From: Chromera velia
Lineage: Eukaryota > Sar > Chromeraceae
Assembly: GCA_018398765.1 (NCBI GenBank)
Contig: JAHBMJ010002830.1
Location: forward strand, 1-15,585
DNA length: 15,585 nt
Direction of reading: 5' to 3'
The notes beneath the pieces were generated by a model. That model searched no databases and was not told where the DNA came from. It worked only from the letters and a program-made list of their open reading frames with translations. Shown one piece after another: positions 8,701 to 15,585 of this stretch (position 1 is its first letter; each line of letters opens with the position of its first letter). Both the position numbers and the translations under genes were made by a program.

Positions 8701-9377
8701 ACAGACTGTGTGACATTTGGAAAACGGGACTTGATAATTTTCTGTTCAAACTCGCAATGCAGGACTACCCCGTGGAAGAATGGGAATACGCAGACATTCC
8801 AGGAAAATCCTCTCTTCAGAAGGTTCATTCAAGAGAAAGGGGAACGACCAAGGCCTCCCTCCTTCAGGAAGAGCACAAAGAGGAAGATGAAGAACGCGAC
8901 GAGGAAAAAGAAGAAAAAAGAGAAGAAGCATATCCAGGAACACGGCAACTGCCGACTGCGCTACCCTTCCTTGAAGAAGCCACCAGAGGGTCAGTGGGGG
9001 CTTTTGTTTATGCAGAGAGGCCAAAAGGAGAGTTTTGACACAGATTCGGATGAGAATAAACTGTGTGTGTTTGAGGCTTGGAGCCATAAAGCAAATCAGA
9101 AACTTTGAGAAGAGAAGCGCAAGACTCTGCACTTGTTGCGTGAAAAAGAAAGTTGAGCTTCTAGTCCTATTACGACAAGTGAGACTGAAAGTAGATTGAC
9201 AATCGGAAACGAAGCTTTCGTTTTTTTTTTAAAGGTCCTGAAGAGTTTTATGATCACTTGTTTGTCATTTTTTTCGAGTTTTTGGACCATGGAAGCCAAT
9301 TCTTCGCACTGATACAATGGGCACTCATGAATGCGTGTTTCAAAAGTTTGGGAAGAGCTCGGGGGTGCTGTATCTGA
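3833..9377 (+). CDS. Gene B: twelve-exon large unknown protein, putative secretory N-terminus
   Basis: Exons: 3833-3980, 4028-4125, 4390-4761, 5057-5245, 5348-5677, 5896-5964, 6184-6294, 6758-7774, 8184-8516, 8628-8707, 8763-8989, 9235-9377 (TGA). All junctions are GT-AG; phases are 1, then 0 through nine junctions, then 2 and 1, all matching, for about 1038 codons. Order along the protein: hydrophobic start MEPFRSICFLIWV broken by an in-frame TAG; a Lys/Glu-rich charged region (17-82); a His-rich block (127-179); a compact region with helical-looking segments (about 195-439: FTKIADEMTRIVLFWNELP, RQIITFFAES, KWAASNRSWKRFAMVHKHF); a Pro/Thr/Ser-rich region with a globular tail (440-778); a Gly/Ser-rich exon with hydrophobic LLTTVAFIAL; then LHKLLSLLEQ, a Lys-rich stretch and FYDHLFVIFFEFLDHG. 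I do not recognise the family. Weaker points are the start and the last three junctions (donor GTGTGA at 8708). If exon 9 is not spliced at 8516 it ends at TAG 8544-8546. Confidence 0.72.
4522..4680 (+). other. His-rich, candidate metal-binding block in gene B
   Basis: Within exon 4390-4761 the protein has dense alternating His with Asp/Glu/Gly (for example GHDHEHGHEVHQDH and THGHEHEHGHARDHEHG), then PHHHLHH. Such runs bind Zn, Cu or Ni in zinc transporters, metallochaperones and His-rich secreted proteins. No transporter helices flank it, so metal storage, sensing or pH-dependent binding are guesses. The Asp/Glu-rich flanks and acidic tail (LTDEEVISR) separate it from the helical-looking region encoded by the next exons. 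Confidence 0.7.
5706..5741. repeat. (CT)n microsatellite in gene B intron
   Basis: About 17 CT dinucleotides in the intron between the exons ending at 5677 and starting at 5896. It extends the pyrimidine content of that intron, but the used acceptor (tttgcag at 5895) is 150 nt further on. Confidence 0.95.
6587..6638. mobile_element. 52-bp palindromic element, 17-bp perfect inverted repeats
   Basis: Left arm 6587-6603 (ATGCATTTATTTTCATA) is the exact reverse complement of 6622-6638, with an 18-nt loop. It is bordered directly by 39/40-nt direct repeats that include a splice acceptor. It encodes nothing. It could be a miniature transposon with an unusually long target duplication, or the hairpin at the junction of a local tandem duplication. 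Confidence 0.7.
6679..6737. mobile_element. 59-bp palindromic element, second copy of the same family
   Basis: Arms 6679-6698 (ATGCATTTATTTTCATACAG) and 6718-6737 are inverted with 18 of 20 positions matching. The arms match those of the neighbour at 6587-6638 but the loop differs in sequence and length, which argues against a simple recent tandem copy. It is bordered by the same direct repeat of about 39 nt on both sides. Confidence 0.7.
6758..7774 (+). other. Gene B long exon: Pro/Thr/Ser-rich linker then compact C-terminal part
   Basis: The longest exon (339 codons). Its first two thirds are disordered in composition, with imperfect repeats of the type PTPSEPTPSSAES and TPTEPKPTVTEP, plausible as an extended or O-glycosylated stalk if the protein is secreted. 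The end is different: Lys/Arg and ordered-looking (KKKRGLGGLKTIRDSD, AGKPFVVDADGERVTVFL). The exon ends phase 0 at donor GTGGGT. It has three candidate acceptors because of the repeats upstream. Confidence 0.7.
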
Positions 9378-9456
9378 TTGAACTAGTTCATTGAAATGAA
9401 TGCAGAGGGGCAAGGGCCCACAAATTCTCTGACGAGAGCTTTGGATATGCGTCAGT

Positions 9457-9488
<32 letters not shown>
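9457..9488. repeat. (CAGG)n microsatellite
   Basis: Eight tandem CAGG units, the same tetramer as in the gene A intron at 387-414. Confidence 0.95.
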
Positions 9489-9489
<1 letters not shown>

Positions 9490-9689
9490 AGCGAGGCGGG
9501 CTGCATGAAGGGCATGCAGGTGATGGCTGGGTAGCACACAGAAAGAGATGTGGACAAAAAAAGACAGACTGATAGACCGAGAGGCTGTGTGAACTTTCTT
9601 TTCCTATTTTTCTCTTCATCCTCTTCACTCATGTATCGACATAGGCAGTCCACGCACACAGAAGGAAGACAGACCGATAGATATATATT

Positions 9690-9732
9690 GAGTGAGTGAG
9701 TGAGTGAGTGAGTGAGTCAGTCAGTCAGTCAG
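9690..9732. repeat. (GAGT)n passing into (CAGT)n microsatellite
   Basis: Tandem GAGT units change to CAGT units about two thirds of the way along, a compound microsatellite created by one base change that then spread. Confidence 0.95.
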
Positions 9733-10113
9733 GTAGGAGAAGCAGCGAGGCCAGCACTGACGGGTTGAAGGGGCCTCCCTGAATGAATGAATGAAGAATG
9801 TGTCTACTGGTCCTCCAGTGGTAATATCGTGCTGAAGTCATTCCGACTTCGTCGCTGCATATATCTGCTGTCTGGCAGCACTTCGGCTTAGCGTCTCTTT
9901 ACCCATTGCGTTTAATTCCTTTTGATGTTCCGAATCCTCTTTGCAGAGCTTTGGCTTCCCGAGCTCTGAAGTCCTCGTCAGTTGGTGGGAGGGGAGGAAA
10001 GTGTGAATGAAGAACGGGAGTGATTCTGCTGAGAAACACGAATCTTCTCTTCTGTTTTCTTGCTTCCTTGACTCTTTTCTCTCTTTTCCCACTCCTTTGT
10101 AGTCTGCATTCAA

Positions 10114-10880
10114 ATGGCACCCTTGAAGCACATTTTGTCGATCAGTCTGCAAGCTAGGTTTACTTCCATGGTGAGTTCCTTGGTGCAATAGCTAGCGTAT
10201 TTACTCATTTCCCCTTGATTCCGTTTGAATGTATGCAGAAGTCCAACCAACGCTCTCCGACCTCTCCGGGATTTCCTTCTGAAGACCTTCTGCACTCCCG
10301 AGAGAGAGGGCCGAAGAGGAAAGATTGGGAAGGTGCCGGGGATTCAAAGCCTCACAGGCGAGGTGACCCCCACGTCTTCTTGCGATGAGAGATTGGAGGG
10401 GGACATTTCCTCCTGGATCTCTATGAGTTGAGTACGCACTCCTTATTTCGCATAACTTCACAGGGACCCGAAGGAGGAGGGGGAACTGCAGACGGAGTTG
10501 GGGTGTCATTCGATCGAGTGGCTCATGATTAAGAGAGGGAAAATATTCCCTCAAGCCTTTCTTCCCTGCCTTTCTTCCCTGCCCATTCTTCTACCCAGCC
10601 TGCACGCTTCTTTTTTTTGTCTATCTTCCACTTCCGCCCTTTATTCTTTTCTTCCCCTTATTCACTGGCAGTTGCAAAGAATGAAAATCAGAACGGCAGG
10701 CGGCAACCACATAACAAACTCAAGATGAGAACCAAATCTCAACGAGTAGAAACTGAGCCAGCCAGTCCGCCGCCGCAAGAAAGTCATACAAAAAAAAGGA
10801 CAGAAAGCATGAATAAATTAAGAAATGAGAAATGGGTACACATTGACTCGCTTTGTCGACCTGTAGAAATGATCAATTGA
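10114..10880 (+). CDS. Gene C: possible four-exon gene for a small basic protein
   Basis: Exons 10114-10170 (ATG; donor GTGAGT), 10239-10362, 10464-10502 and 10672-10880 (TGA). Phases 0, 1, 1 match at each GT-AG junction, and the last acceptor has a long pyrimidine tract. The product would be 142 residues, starting MAPLKHILSISLQARFTSM and very rich in Arg/Lys (RERGPKRKDW, TRRRRGNCRRSW, TKKRTESMNKLRNEKW). I do not recognise it. A basic start with amphipathic potential could be an organelle targeting signal; that is inference. An AG directly upstream (10101-10102) suggests a 5' exon or UTR intron. In exon 2 a second frame is also open, which lowers confidence. Confidence 0.45.
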
Positions 10881-11871
10881 AAGGCGAAAGATACGTAAAC
10901 GAACTGCAGTCTTGGATTGTACTAGGGATTACATTGATGCTGTGCTGTTAGAAAAGCGAGTTTCCGAAGCACATGCAGAACAATAAACTTCATAAGCGCC
11001 ATTCGGGGTTGCTCCGGCTTGCACACACTCAGCACGATGACAAACTTACAGAAACTTCACGCAGTAAGGCGCTAAAGACCGAACCTATTATGCAATTCAT
11101 AGATACTGGCGTAGATATTTGCTATAATGATTTGTAATTTAATATAATGATTTTGATATCATTCAAGTTTTGTTTTCCATTAGTTTTTCCTTTACATTTG
11201 TCCAGGTATCTGCTTTAACTTTTAAACTTAATAAGAATAAATTGCACAGTAAATCACTTAAATTAAGAACACCACTACTATGTTTTTTTGAAGCTTTGAC
11301 TGTCGCGCTTTAAGCGGTGTTTATGATTAATAACTGGGTTAATGCTTAAATTAAACTACTGCTTAATTAACCCCACTGGGGCGGCTCGGGTCTATCATCG
11401 GGATACCGGCTCTACCCTAGGCTCCAGGGTTGTTAAGTACCGTACCTTTCGGTACTTCGGTACTTTAGGGGGGGGTGGTTCCGTTTTTTGGTACCGGTAC
11501 TTTCGGTACTTTGAAAATTTTGCTTAAACTAGGCTTTATAACGTTAAAATGACTGGATTCTAGGTTTTTTCACTAAAAAATTAGTAAAAATAAAGGTAAC
11601 TAAAGTTTAATTTTATTTATTGCACCGCGCGGGCCTGCTCCACTTTATTTTGCTTGCCGCCGGGCCCGCCATGGCTGCCTTTCTAGAGTTTTGACCGAAA
11701 AAATTGATTCTAGAACAACCACTTTTGAAAGTGACTTTTCAATATCATACTCACCTAGAAGTAGCAGTGACTAAGCAGTCTAGGGTCTTATCTTATAAAA
11801 TTTTTGCCGGTGACGAAAGCACCGAAAAAAAACGAAATCGGGGGTGGGCTAGGGGGTGGGTTCCATTTTTC
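10881..11871. other. AT-rich non-coding region with GGTAC motif cluster
   Basis: Composition changes sharply from the genic part: long A/T runs and no plausible exon. A partial hairpin pairs 11336-11343 with 11366-11373 (GGGTTAAT/ATTAACCC). At about 11436-11514 the motif GGTAC recurs several times (ggtacttcggtacttt, ggtaccggtactttcggtac) next to a G-run, and a related stretch precedes the MITE at 11838-11879. It probably belongs to an unrecognised repeat family into which the MITE inserted. Confidence 0.6.
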
Positions 11872-11879
11872 GGTACTTA

Positions 11880-12102
11880 CTAGGCGCCGGCTAGAGGAAA
11901 AAAAAAAAAAAGATCTCCCTAGATCGTCTACTTTTTTTTTTTCAGTCAAACAACTGTTGTTTAACTGTTGCACACGTATTGTTTGTGTGTTGCACAACTG
12001 TTGTTAAGTGTTGTTCAGGGTCAAAAAGTAAAAAAGAAAAAAAAAAAAAAGATCTCCCGAGATCGTCTACTTTTTTTTTTTTGTTATCTAGCCGGCGCCT
12101 AG
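11880..12102. mobile_element. 223-bp non-autonomous DNA transposon (hAT-like MITE)
   Basis: Terminal inverted repeats of 16 bp, perfect: CTAGGCGCCGGCTAGA at 11880-11895 and its reverse complement at 12087-12102. They are flanked by the identical octamer GGTACTTA at 11872-11879 and 12103-12110, a perfect 8-bp target duplication as made by hAT (and P) transposases. Inside, a unit of an A-run, AGATCTCCC(T/G)AGATCGTCTAC and a T-run occurs in direct orientation at both ends (11898-11942 and 12037-12082), around a core with CAACTGTTG repeats. There is no coding capacity, so mobility would need a transposase elsewhere. Confidence 0.88.
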
Positions 12103-12110
12103 GGTACTTA

Positions 12111-12330
12111 CAGTTGGGGGTGTTTAACAACCCTGCTAGGCTCTAACTCTATAACATTAAATGTTTAATGTGTGATGATGATGATGATTGAGGTCCTGGA
12201 TTAAATCCTAGATTTAGTGACGCCAAATCCTAAGCCACTAGCAAGGCTTTGAGGATAACCCAGAGCATACATTCATGGGGGGGGGGATGAAGAAGCCTGC
12301 ATGCCAATCGGATTGATTTGCCTCAACTTG
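12111..12330. other. Non-coding spacer with (GAT)n and a G-run
   Basis: Contains a short GAT repeat near 12174-12187 and ten consecutive G at about 12279-12288. I see no gene. The decayed tail of the neighbouring LINE probably ends somewhere between 12290 and 12330. Confidence 0.4.
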
Positions 12331-14937
12331 TCTTATCGACAGAATGGACCAGAATGGACCTTCTTGAGATAGTCGACTATAGCTTTGAAACCGCTTCTAG
12401 GCAGGATTGTGCACAACAGCAACACTATATCCTTTATTTCCTTCTCATTATCAGAAATGCCCCTCCCGGTTGCACATGCAATGCGTTGTGCGATTTGTAT
12501 TCTTATGTCAATGGGCACTTTCTGCTTTACAATTTCGTACAGTTCTTTCAGCTTGTTCCATTCTCTTTATGTGTCCTTATATTCTGTCAGGACATGAACC
12601 TCATCTTTGATCATATGTGAGGGGGACAAATATTTATTATACAGCCGTTCTAGTTGGGTTCTATCTATATCCCCCCCTGTGAGAGCCCTGAAAAGCGTAC
12701 GAAAGCTTGCGGAGGACTGCAATAGACTCTTTGGCAGAGGTTGAACACTCCACTCTATCATTTCACTTCTCGGACGCCATTTCCTTTCACTCAGAAGGTG
12801 CATGGCCAAACGCTGTCTGGTCAGATTCTCTGATTGGAAAGGGGAGAGATTTGCAAGGCGGGGGGAAAATTCCGTCTCTGTCTCTAACGTTTCTAGTTTC
12901 TTCTTTTAACCAGTCGGACAGCCAGGCACCCTCTACAATCTTTTTTTGCCACCCTTTTCCTTCTGCCCTTGCCCTTCCTTTTAAACTTGTCCCCCACCGT
13001 GCTTGGCAATAGAAGCCACAAAAGGGAGCAATCTAATGGAACGGCCAGCCATTTTACTGTCTTAATGAAGGGTTCACACGAGCCAGCCAAGTACTCATTC
13101 TACACTGCCCGGGGTAGAGCACGGTCGATCGATTTGATGCATTGGACGAAGCCCCCACTCAACTTACCAAGTAGAGAACTAAATGGCTCGAGAGAGAGAG
13201 AGAGAGAGAAGGGAAGGCGAAACAAAGGAGTGATGGGAGAGACCAAAACAATATCAAATAAAATGTAACTGTAATGCATCGAGACAGGCAACATTTGTCT
13301 TTCTCAGCAGGATCGTTTCCAGTCCATACAGTGCGACTGGCAGCCAGAGGGCCTTGAACAAAGTAATTTTAAAAAAGGGAGAAACAAAGCCCAGAGAAGA
13401 GAGAGTACTAAACACAGCCTCCAATGCCTTCTCTTCCGCCTCAATACGGGCTTCGACTGTCTTGCTAAGGTCCCCGCCCTCAAAAACCTAGTTGCCCAAA
13501 TACTTATATTTACTCACCGCTTCCACTGGTCTGCCTTCATAAAAAAAAGGGGTCCAGGATACTAGGTCGGGGTGGAGGGAGGAGAGACGCATAACTTTTG
13601 TCTTCTTTAAATTCACCTTCAGGCCGTGCTCTTTACAATAGTCCTCAAGGCAAGACAGGCATTTCTGCAAGTCTGAAGCACTGTGAGCAAACAGAACAAG
13701 GTTGTCAGCGTATCCGATGCTTTCGATTAAAACGTTAGACAGTCTAACCGGAGTCTCTCTATCAGTACCCCCAGCCGAGCTTTGATTCCTGTTTTCATTA
13801 TTAGAGCTGACAGACTTATGTAGATTGTTGATAAAAAGAACAAAGAGGAGAGGAGAGAGAGGATCGCCTTGTTTTACTCCTCCGCCTTCTGGAAAGCATT
13901 CTGTTGCCCCATCTACCCGAGCCTTCACCTGACTATACATCAAATGAATCATCCAAACATCGGCTTGGCTTACTCCTTCCTCTCTGAGCCTCTCTAGCAT
14001 TTTGACCCGAGGAACTGTATCAAACGCCTTGCTGAAATCAACAAACACGGCAATCAGAGGGCTCTTCTTCTTTTTGGAGCTGAGAATTAACGAAGACAGA
14101 GCAGCGAAAGCCTCTTTTATCCCTACCCCCTGTCTGGAGCTGAGCTACCTTTCGTTAATTTTCACCTCCTTCCTGATCTTTGAGTCCATCAATAAAGCAA
14201 AAATCTTATCCAGAAGCCCCACAATGTGGATTGGGTGCCATTCGTTACAGTCGAGACTCAGCGGGCCCTTGGGGATGGGAGCAATGTGCAATACATTCTA
14301 GCATTTAGGCTCAAAAAAGAAAAAAGGTGAAACAAATTGAAAAAGACAAAGAGCAGCAAGTGGGAGAGAGGAGAAAAACCAAAACATAACGAGAGGTGAC
14401 AAAGGCCAACCCCATCCAAACCTAACGCCTTCTTTGGGTCAATTCCTTTCAGTATTTCCTCAATCATGTGTATAGAGAAGGTGGGCTGAGAAGGAGGGGG
14501 GAAAGCCAGACCAACACGTGCAGGCGGAAGACCAGGACCGTCGAAAACCCCTGCCCAGAACTGAGTGAAGGAAGATGTAGCGGGTTTATTATCCCTAATT
14601 ATCCCCTCCCCTCTATATTTTGATTTTCCTGTTCTATTGTCAAACTTTCGAGGGGTCAACTGCTGCTTCTCTAGCTAGTCTTTCTGCTGTCTGTTGCTCA
14701 AGCTTACTCCTTTTTGCTGCAAACAGTCGAGCTCTTTCCCTTCTCAGTTTGACACATTCTTTTCGTAGAGGGTGGGAAGGGTTCGGGACATGTCTTACCT
14801 TTTCCTCTGCCTCCTTCACCTTCAAATATATCAGGCGGCATTGTGGGTCCCATGAAGCCTGATGGGTGCTCTGCTTTCTCCCAGACTGTCTTCGTAAGGA
14901 GGTAGCTCCTCTTCTCCTAAGTGAGCGCACTTAGTTA
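12330..14937 (-). mobile_element. Degenerate non-LTR retrotransposon (LINE), 5' part missing
   Basis: Reading leftwards from 14930: a basic linker (WDPQCRLIYLKVKEAEEKV, RLFAAKRSKLEQQTAERLA) as found between endonuclease and reverse transcriptase; the RT entry IDPKKALGLDGVG (about 14430); then, after frameshifts, the RT core to about 13490; then LWLPVALYGLETILL (about 13330), matching the conserved segment after the RT thumb in LINEs. Below 13260 only scattered fragments remain (near 12570-12810). No endonuclease domain is seen. Several frameshifts and stops show it is dead. A CR1/L2/Jockey-type clade is likely, but the exact clade needs a tree. Confidence 0.85.
13271..14290 (-). pseudogene. 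LINE reverse transcriptase core, inactivated
   Basis: Motifs in order: APIPKGP and WHPIHIVGLLDKIFA (RT1), RQGVGIKEAF (RT2), AVFVDFSKAFDTVPR (motif A with catalytic Asp), GGGVKQGDPLSPLLFVLF (motif B), GYADNLVLFA (motif C, 13701-13712), GLKVNLKKTKVM (motif D) and KYKYLGN (motif E). Motif C should be YADD; the second Asp codon is AAC (Asn), which removes a metal ligand. In-frame TAG codons interrupt at 14145-14147 and 13488-13490. Apart from these the frame is continuous over nearly 1 kb, so decay is fairly recent. Confidence 0.9.
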
Positions 14938-15236
14938 GGTTAGATCTCTACTACGGAAAGTCTGTCAGTGCAAGGTTCACTTCCAAACTGCTTCTAGAAG
15001 CTTTGCAAGCAACTGTTGTTTACTCAACCCAGGCTATACGCAGCTGACTAAACTAATTCCACTCTATTTCTATTTTATTTAATTCTCTTCTAATACAGAC
15101 TGGCATGGCGGCGCCTCCATGAGCCTGCGTGCATGTGTTGGTCTCTGAGCTGCGGGCGTCCCGTGCGGCGGCGGTGCACGTTAGTTCGGCTCACCCCGGC
15201 ATTGGCCGGTCCCGTGGCTCGCCTCACTATGTTACG
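14938..15236 (-). mobile_element. Probable 3' LTR of the adjacent chromovirus
   Basis: Downstream of the chromodomain stop on the minus strand comes a polypurine tract (AAGGGGGAGGGG, 15239-15250) followed at once by a GTAACA start close to the TGTWACA common in Ty3/gypsy LTRs. Within the following 300 nt is an A/T box (taaataaaat, about 15075-15086) that could serve as TATA or poly(A) signal. The far end is not defined: the first clear LINE sequence begins at about 14937. The other LTR lies outside the window, so this is inference from position. Confidence 0.45.
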
Positions 15237-15338
15237 TGCCCCTCCCCCTTGGAGCATATGTCCCACGCGCTCTGTCCTTCTTCTCAGCTTTTCTGCGGTT
15301 AACTGCCAACCAAAATTGACCGTGCAATTCCTGTCTAT

Positions 15339-15585
15339 TCACTTTGATCGTCGCTTGAATTCTTCGATTTTCTCCTTTGCATTTCGGAGGTGGGAGACTG
15401 GCTCCCAAGACGCTTCACTCTCAGGGAACCCCACCCATTGCACACGGTATTGGGTTCCTCTGCCTCTTCCCCGAACACCGAGGACCTTTTCGACTTCATA
15501 CTCTTCGTCGGCCCAGGAGGGCAATCGGACAGCCGGACGGCCCCGTCCTTCGTGGCAGTACAGCTTGCACAGCGACGTGTGCACA
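15339..15585 (-). CDS. Chromovirus (Ty3/gypsy) polyprotein C-terminus with chromodomain, partial
   Basis: About 81 codons open to the right edge, ending in TGA at 15339-15341. The chromodomain reads EEYEVEKVLGVRGRG, then TQYRVQWVGFPESEASWEP and an amphipathic helix (NAKEKIEEFKRR). The usual core residues are visible: Tyr of the first strand, Trp of QW and the aromatic after VG for the methyl-lysine cage, and the SWEP turn. The stretch before it (HTSLCKLYCHEGRGRPAV) matches the end of an integrase C-terminal domain in gypsy elements. Such chromodomains steer integration to chromatin with methylated histone H3. The rest of pol and gag would lie beyond 15585. Confidence 0.85.
   Translation of the reverse strand, partial: VHTSLCKLYCHEGRGRPAVRLPSWADEEYEVEKVLGVRGRGRGTQYRVQWVGFPESEASWEPVSHLRNAKEKIEEFKRRSK

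Larger units (their letters stand above)
9378..10113. other. Intergenic stretch with microsatellites
   Basis: Between the gene B stop and the proposed gene C start I find no convincing exon. It holds (CAGG)n at 9457-9488, a (GAGT)n/(CAGT)n tract at 9690-9732 and short GAAT repeats near 9780. An acceptor-like tract ends at about 9955 (cctctttgcag) and could mark an upstream exon of gene C, but no frame joins it cleanly. Confidence 0.5.

Noticed and set aside
8637-9038. Continuous frame with an acidic tail as the end of gene B
   Set aside because: Splicing 8708-8762 and 8990-9234 gives a frame that continues into a further coding-like exon with a strong acceptor; the unspliced form is kept as a possible isoform.
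9096-9413. Minus-strand 105-codon ORF (CEELASMVQKLEKNDKQ) as a gene
   Set aside because: It looks protein-like but is the complement of the last gene B exon, which has a ten-T pyrimidine tract, a matching phase and a stop; no splice support was seen on the minus strand.
1-15585. CRISPR array, rRNA or tRNA genes
   Set aside because: The direct repeats at 697-1050 and 6548-6776 are too few, degenerate, and tied to exons with near-identical spacers; no tRNA or rRNA pattern was recognised.

Overview
This window reads as nuclear DNA of an alveolate protist, most like a chromerid such as Chromera velia; that assignment is inference. The grounds are about 50% GC coding sequence cut into many short exons by GT-AG introns, recurrent TGCATGCA motifs as in apicomplexan relatives, many microsatellites, and decayed LINE and chromovirus-type retroelements. 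There is no prokaryotic operon structure. Most long open frames are shadows, so I built genes by requiring splice signals, matching intron phase and protein-like sequence together.

Layout: (1) 1-3785, minus strand: gene A, ten phase-consistent exons running off the left edge, 287 codons visible, family not recognised. (2) 3786-3832: 47 bp separate the gene A start codon from that of gene B. (3) 3833-9377, plus strand: gene B, twelve phase-consistent exons, about 1038 codons, with a possible signal peptide interrupted by an in-frame TAG, a His-rich block, a Pro/Thr-rich 1-kb exon and a basic C-terminal part. (4) 9378-10113: intergenic, mostly microsatellites. (5) 10114-10880, plus strand: gene C, a possible four-exon gene for a small basic protein. 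(6) 10881-12290: AT-rich repeat land holding a 223-bp hAT-like MITE with 16-bp inverted repeats and an 8-bp target duplication. (7) About 12290-14937, minus strand: a decayed LINE whose reverse transcriptase has YADN instead of YADD. (8) About 14938-15585, minus strand: the 3' end of a Ty3/gypsy chromovirus (chromodomain, polypurine tract, probable 3' LTR), running off the right edge.

The most interesting feature is shared by genes A and B. In each, one intron acceptor plus the first 20-42 nt of the following exon is present in three or four copies, separated by tiny (about 47-59 bp) AT-rich elements built from ATGCAT and CATACAG/CTGTATG. In gene B the elements are near-perfect palindromes with each side bounded by a direct repeat of about 39 nt. 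In gene A the period is 93 nt, an exact number of codons, and open. This looks like a family of small elements that land at 3' splice sites and duplicate them, giving alternative acceptors or in-frame exon repeats. All exon models come from reading the sequence; no transcript data or homology search was available.
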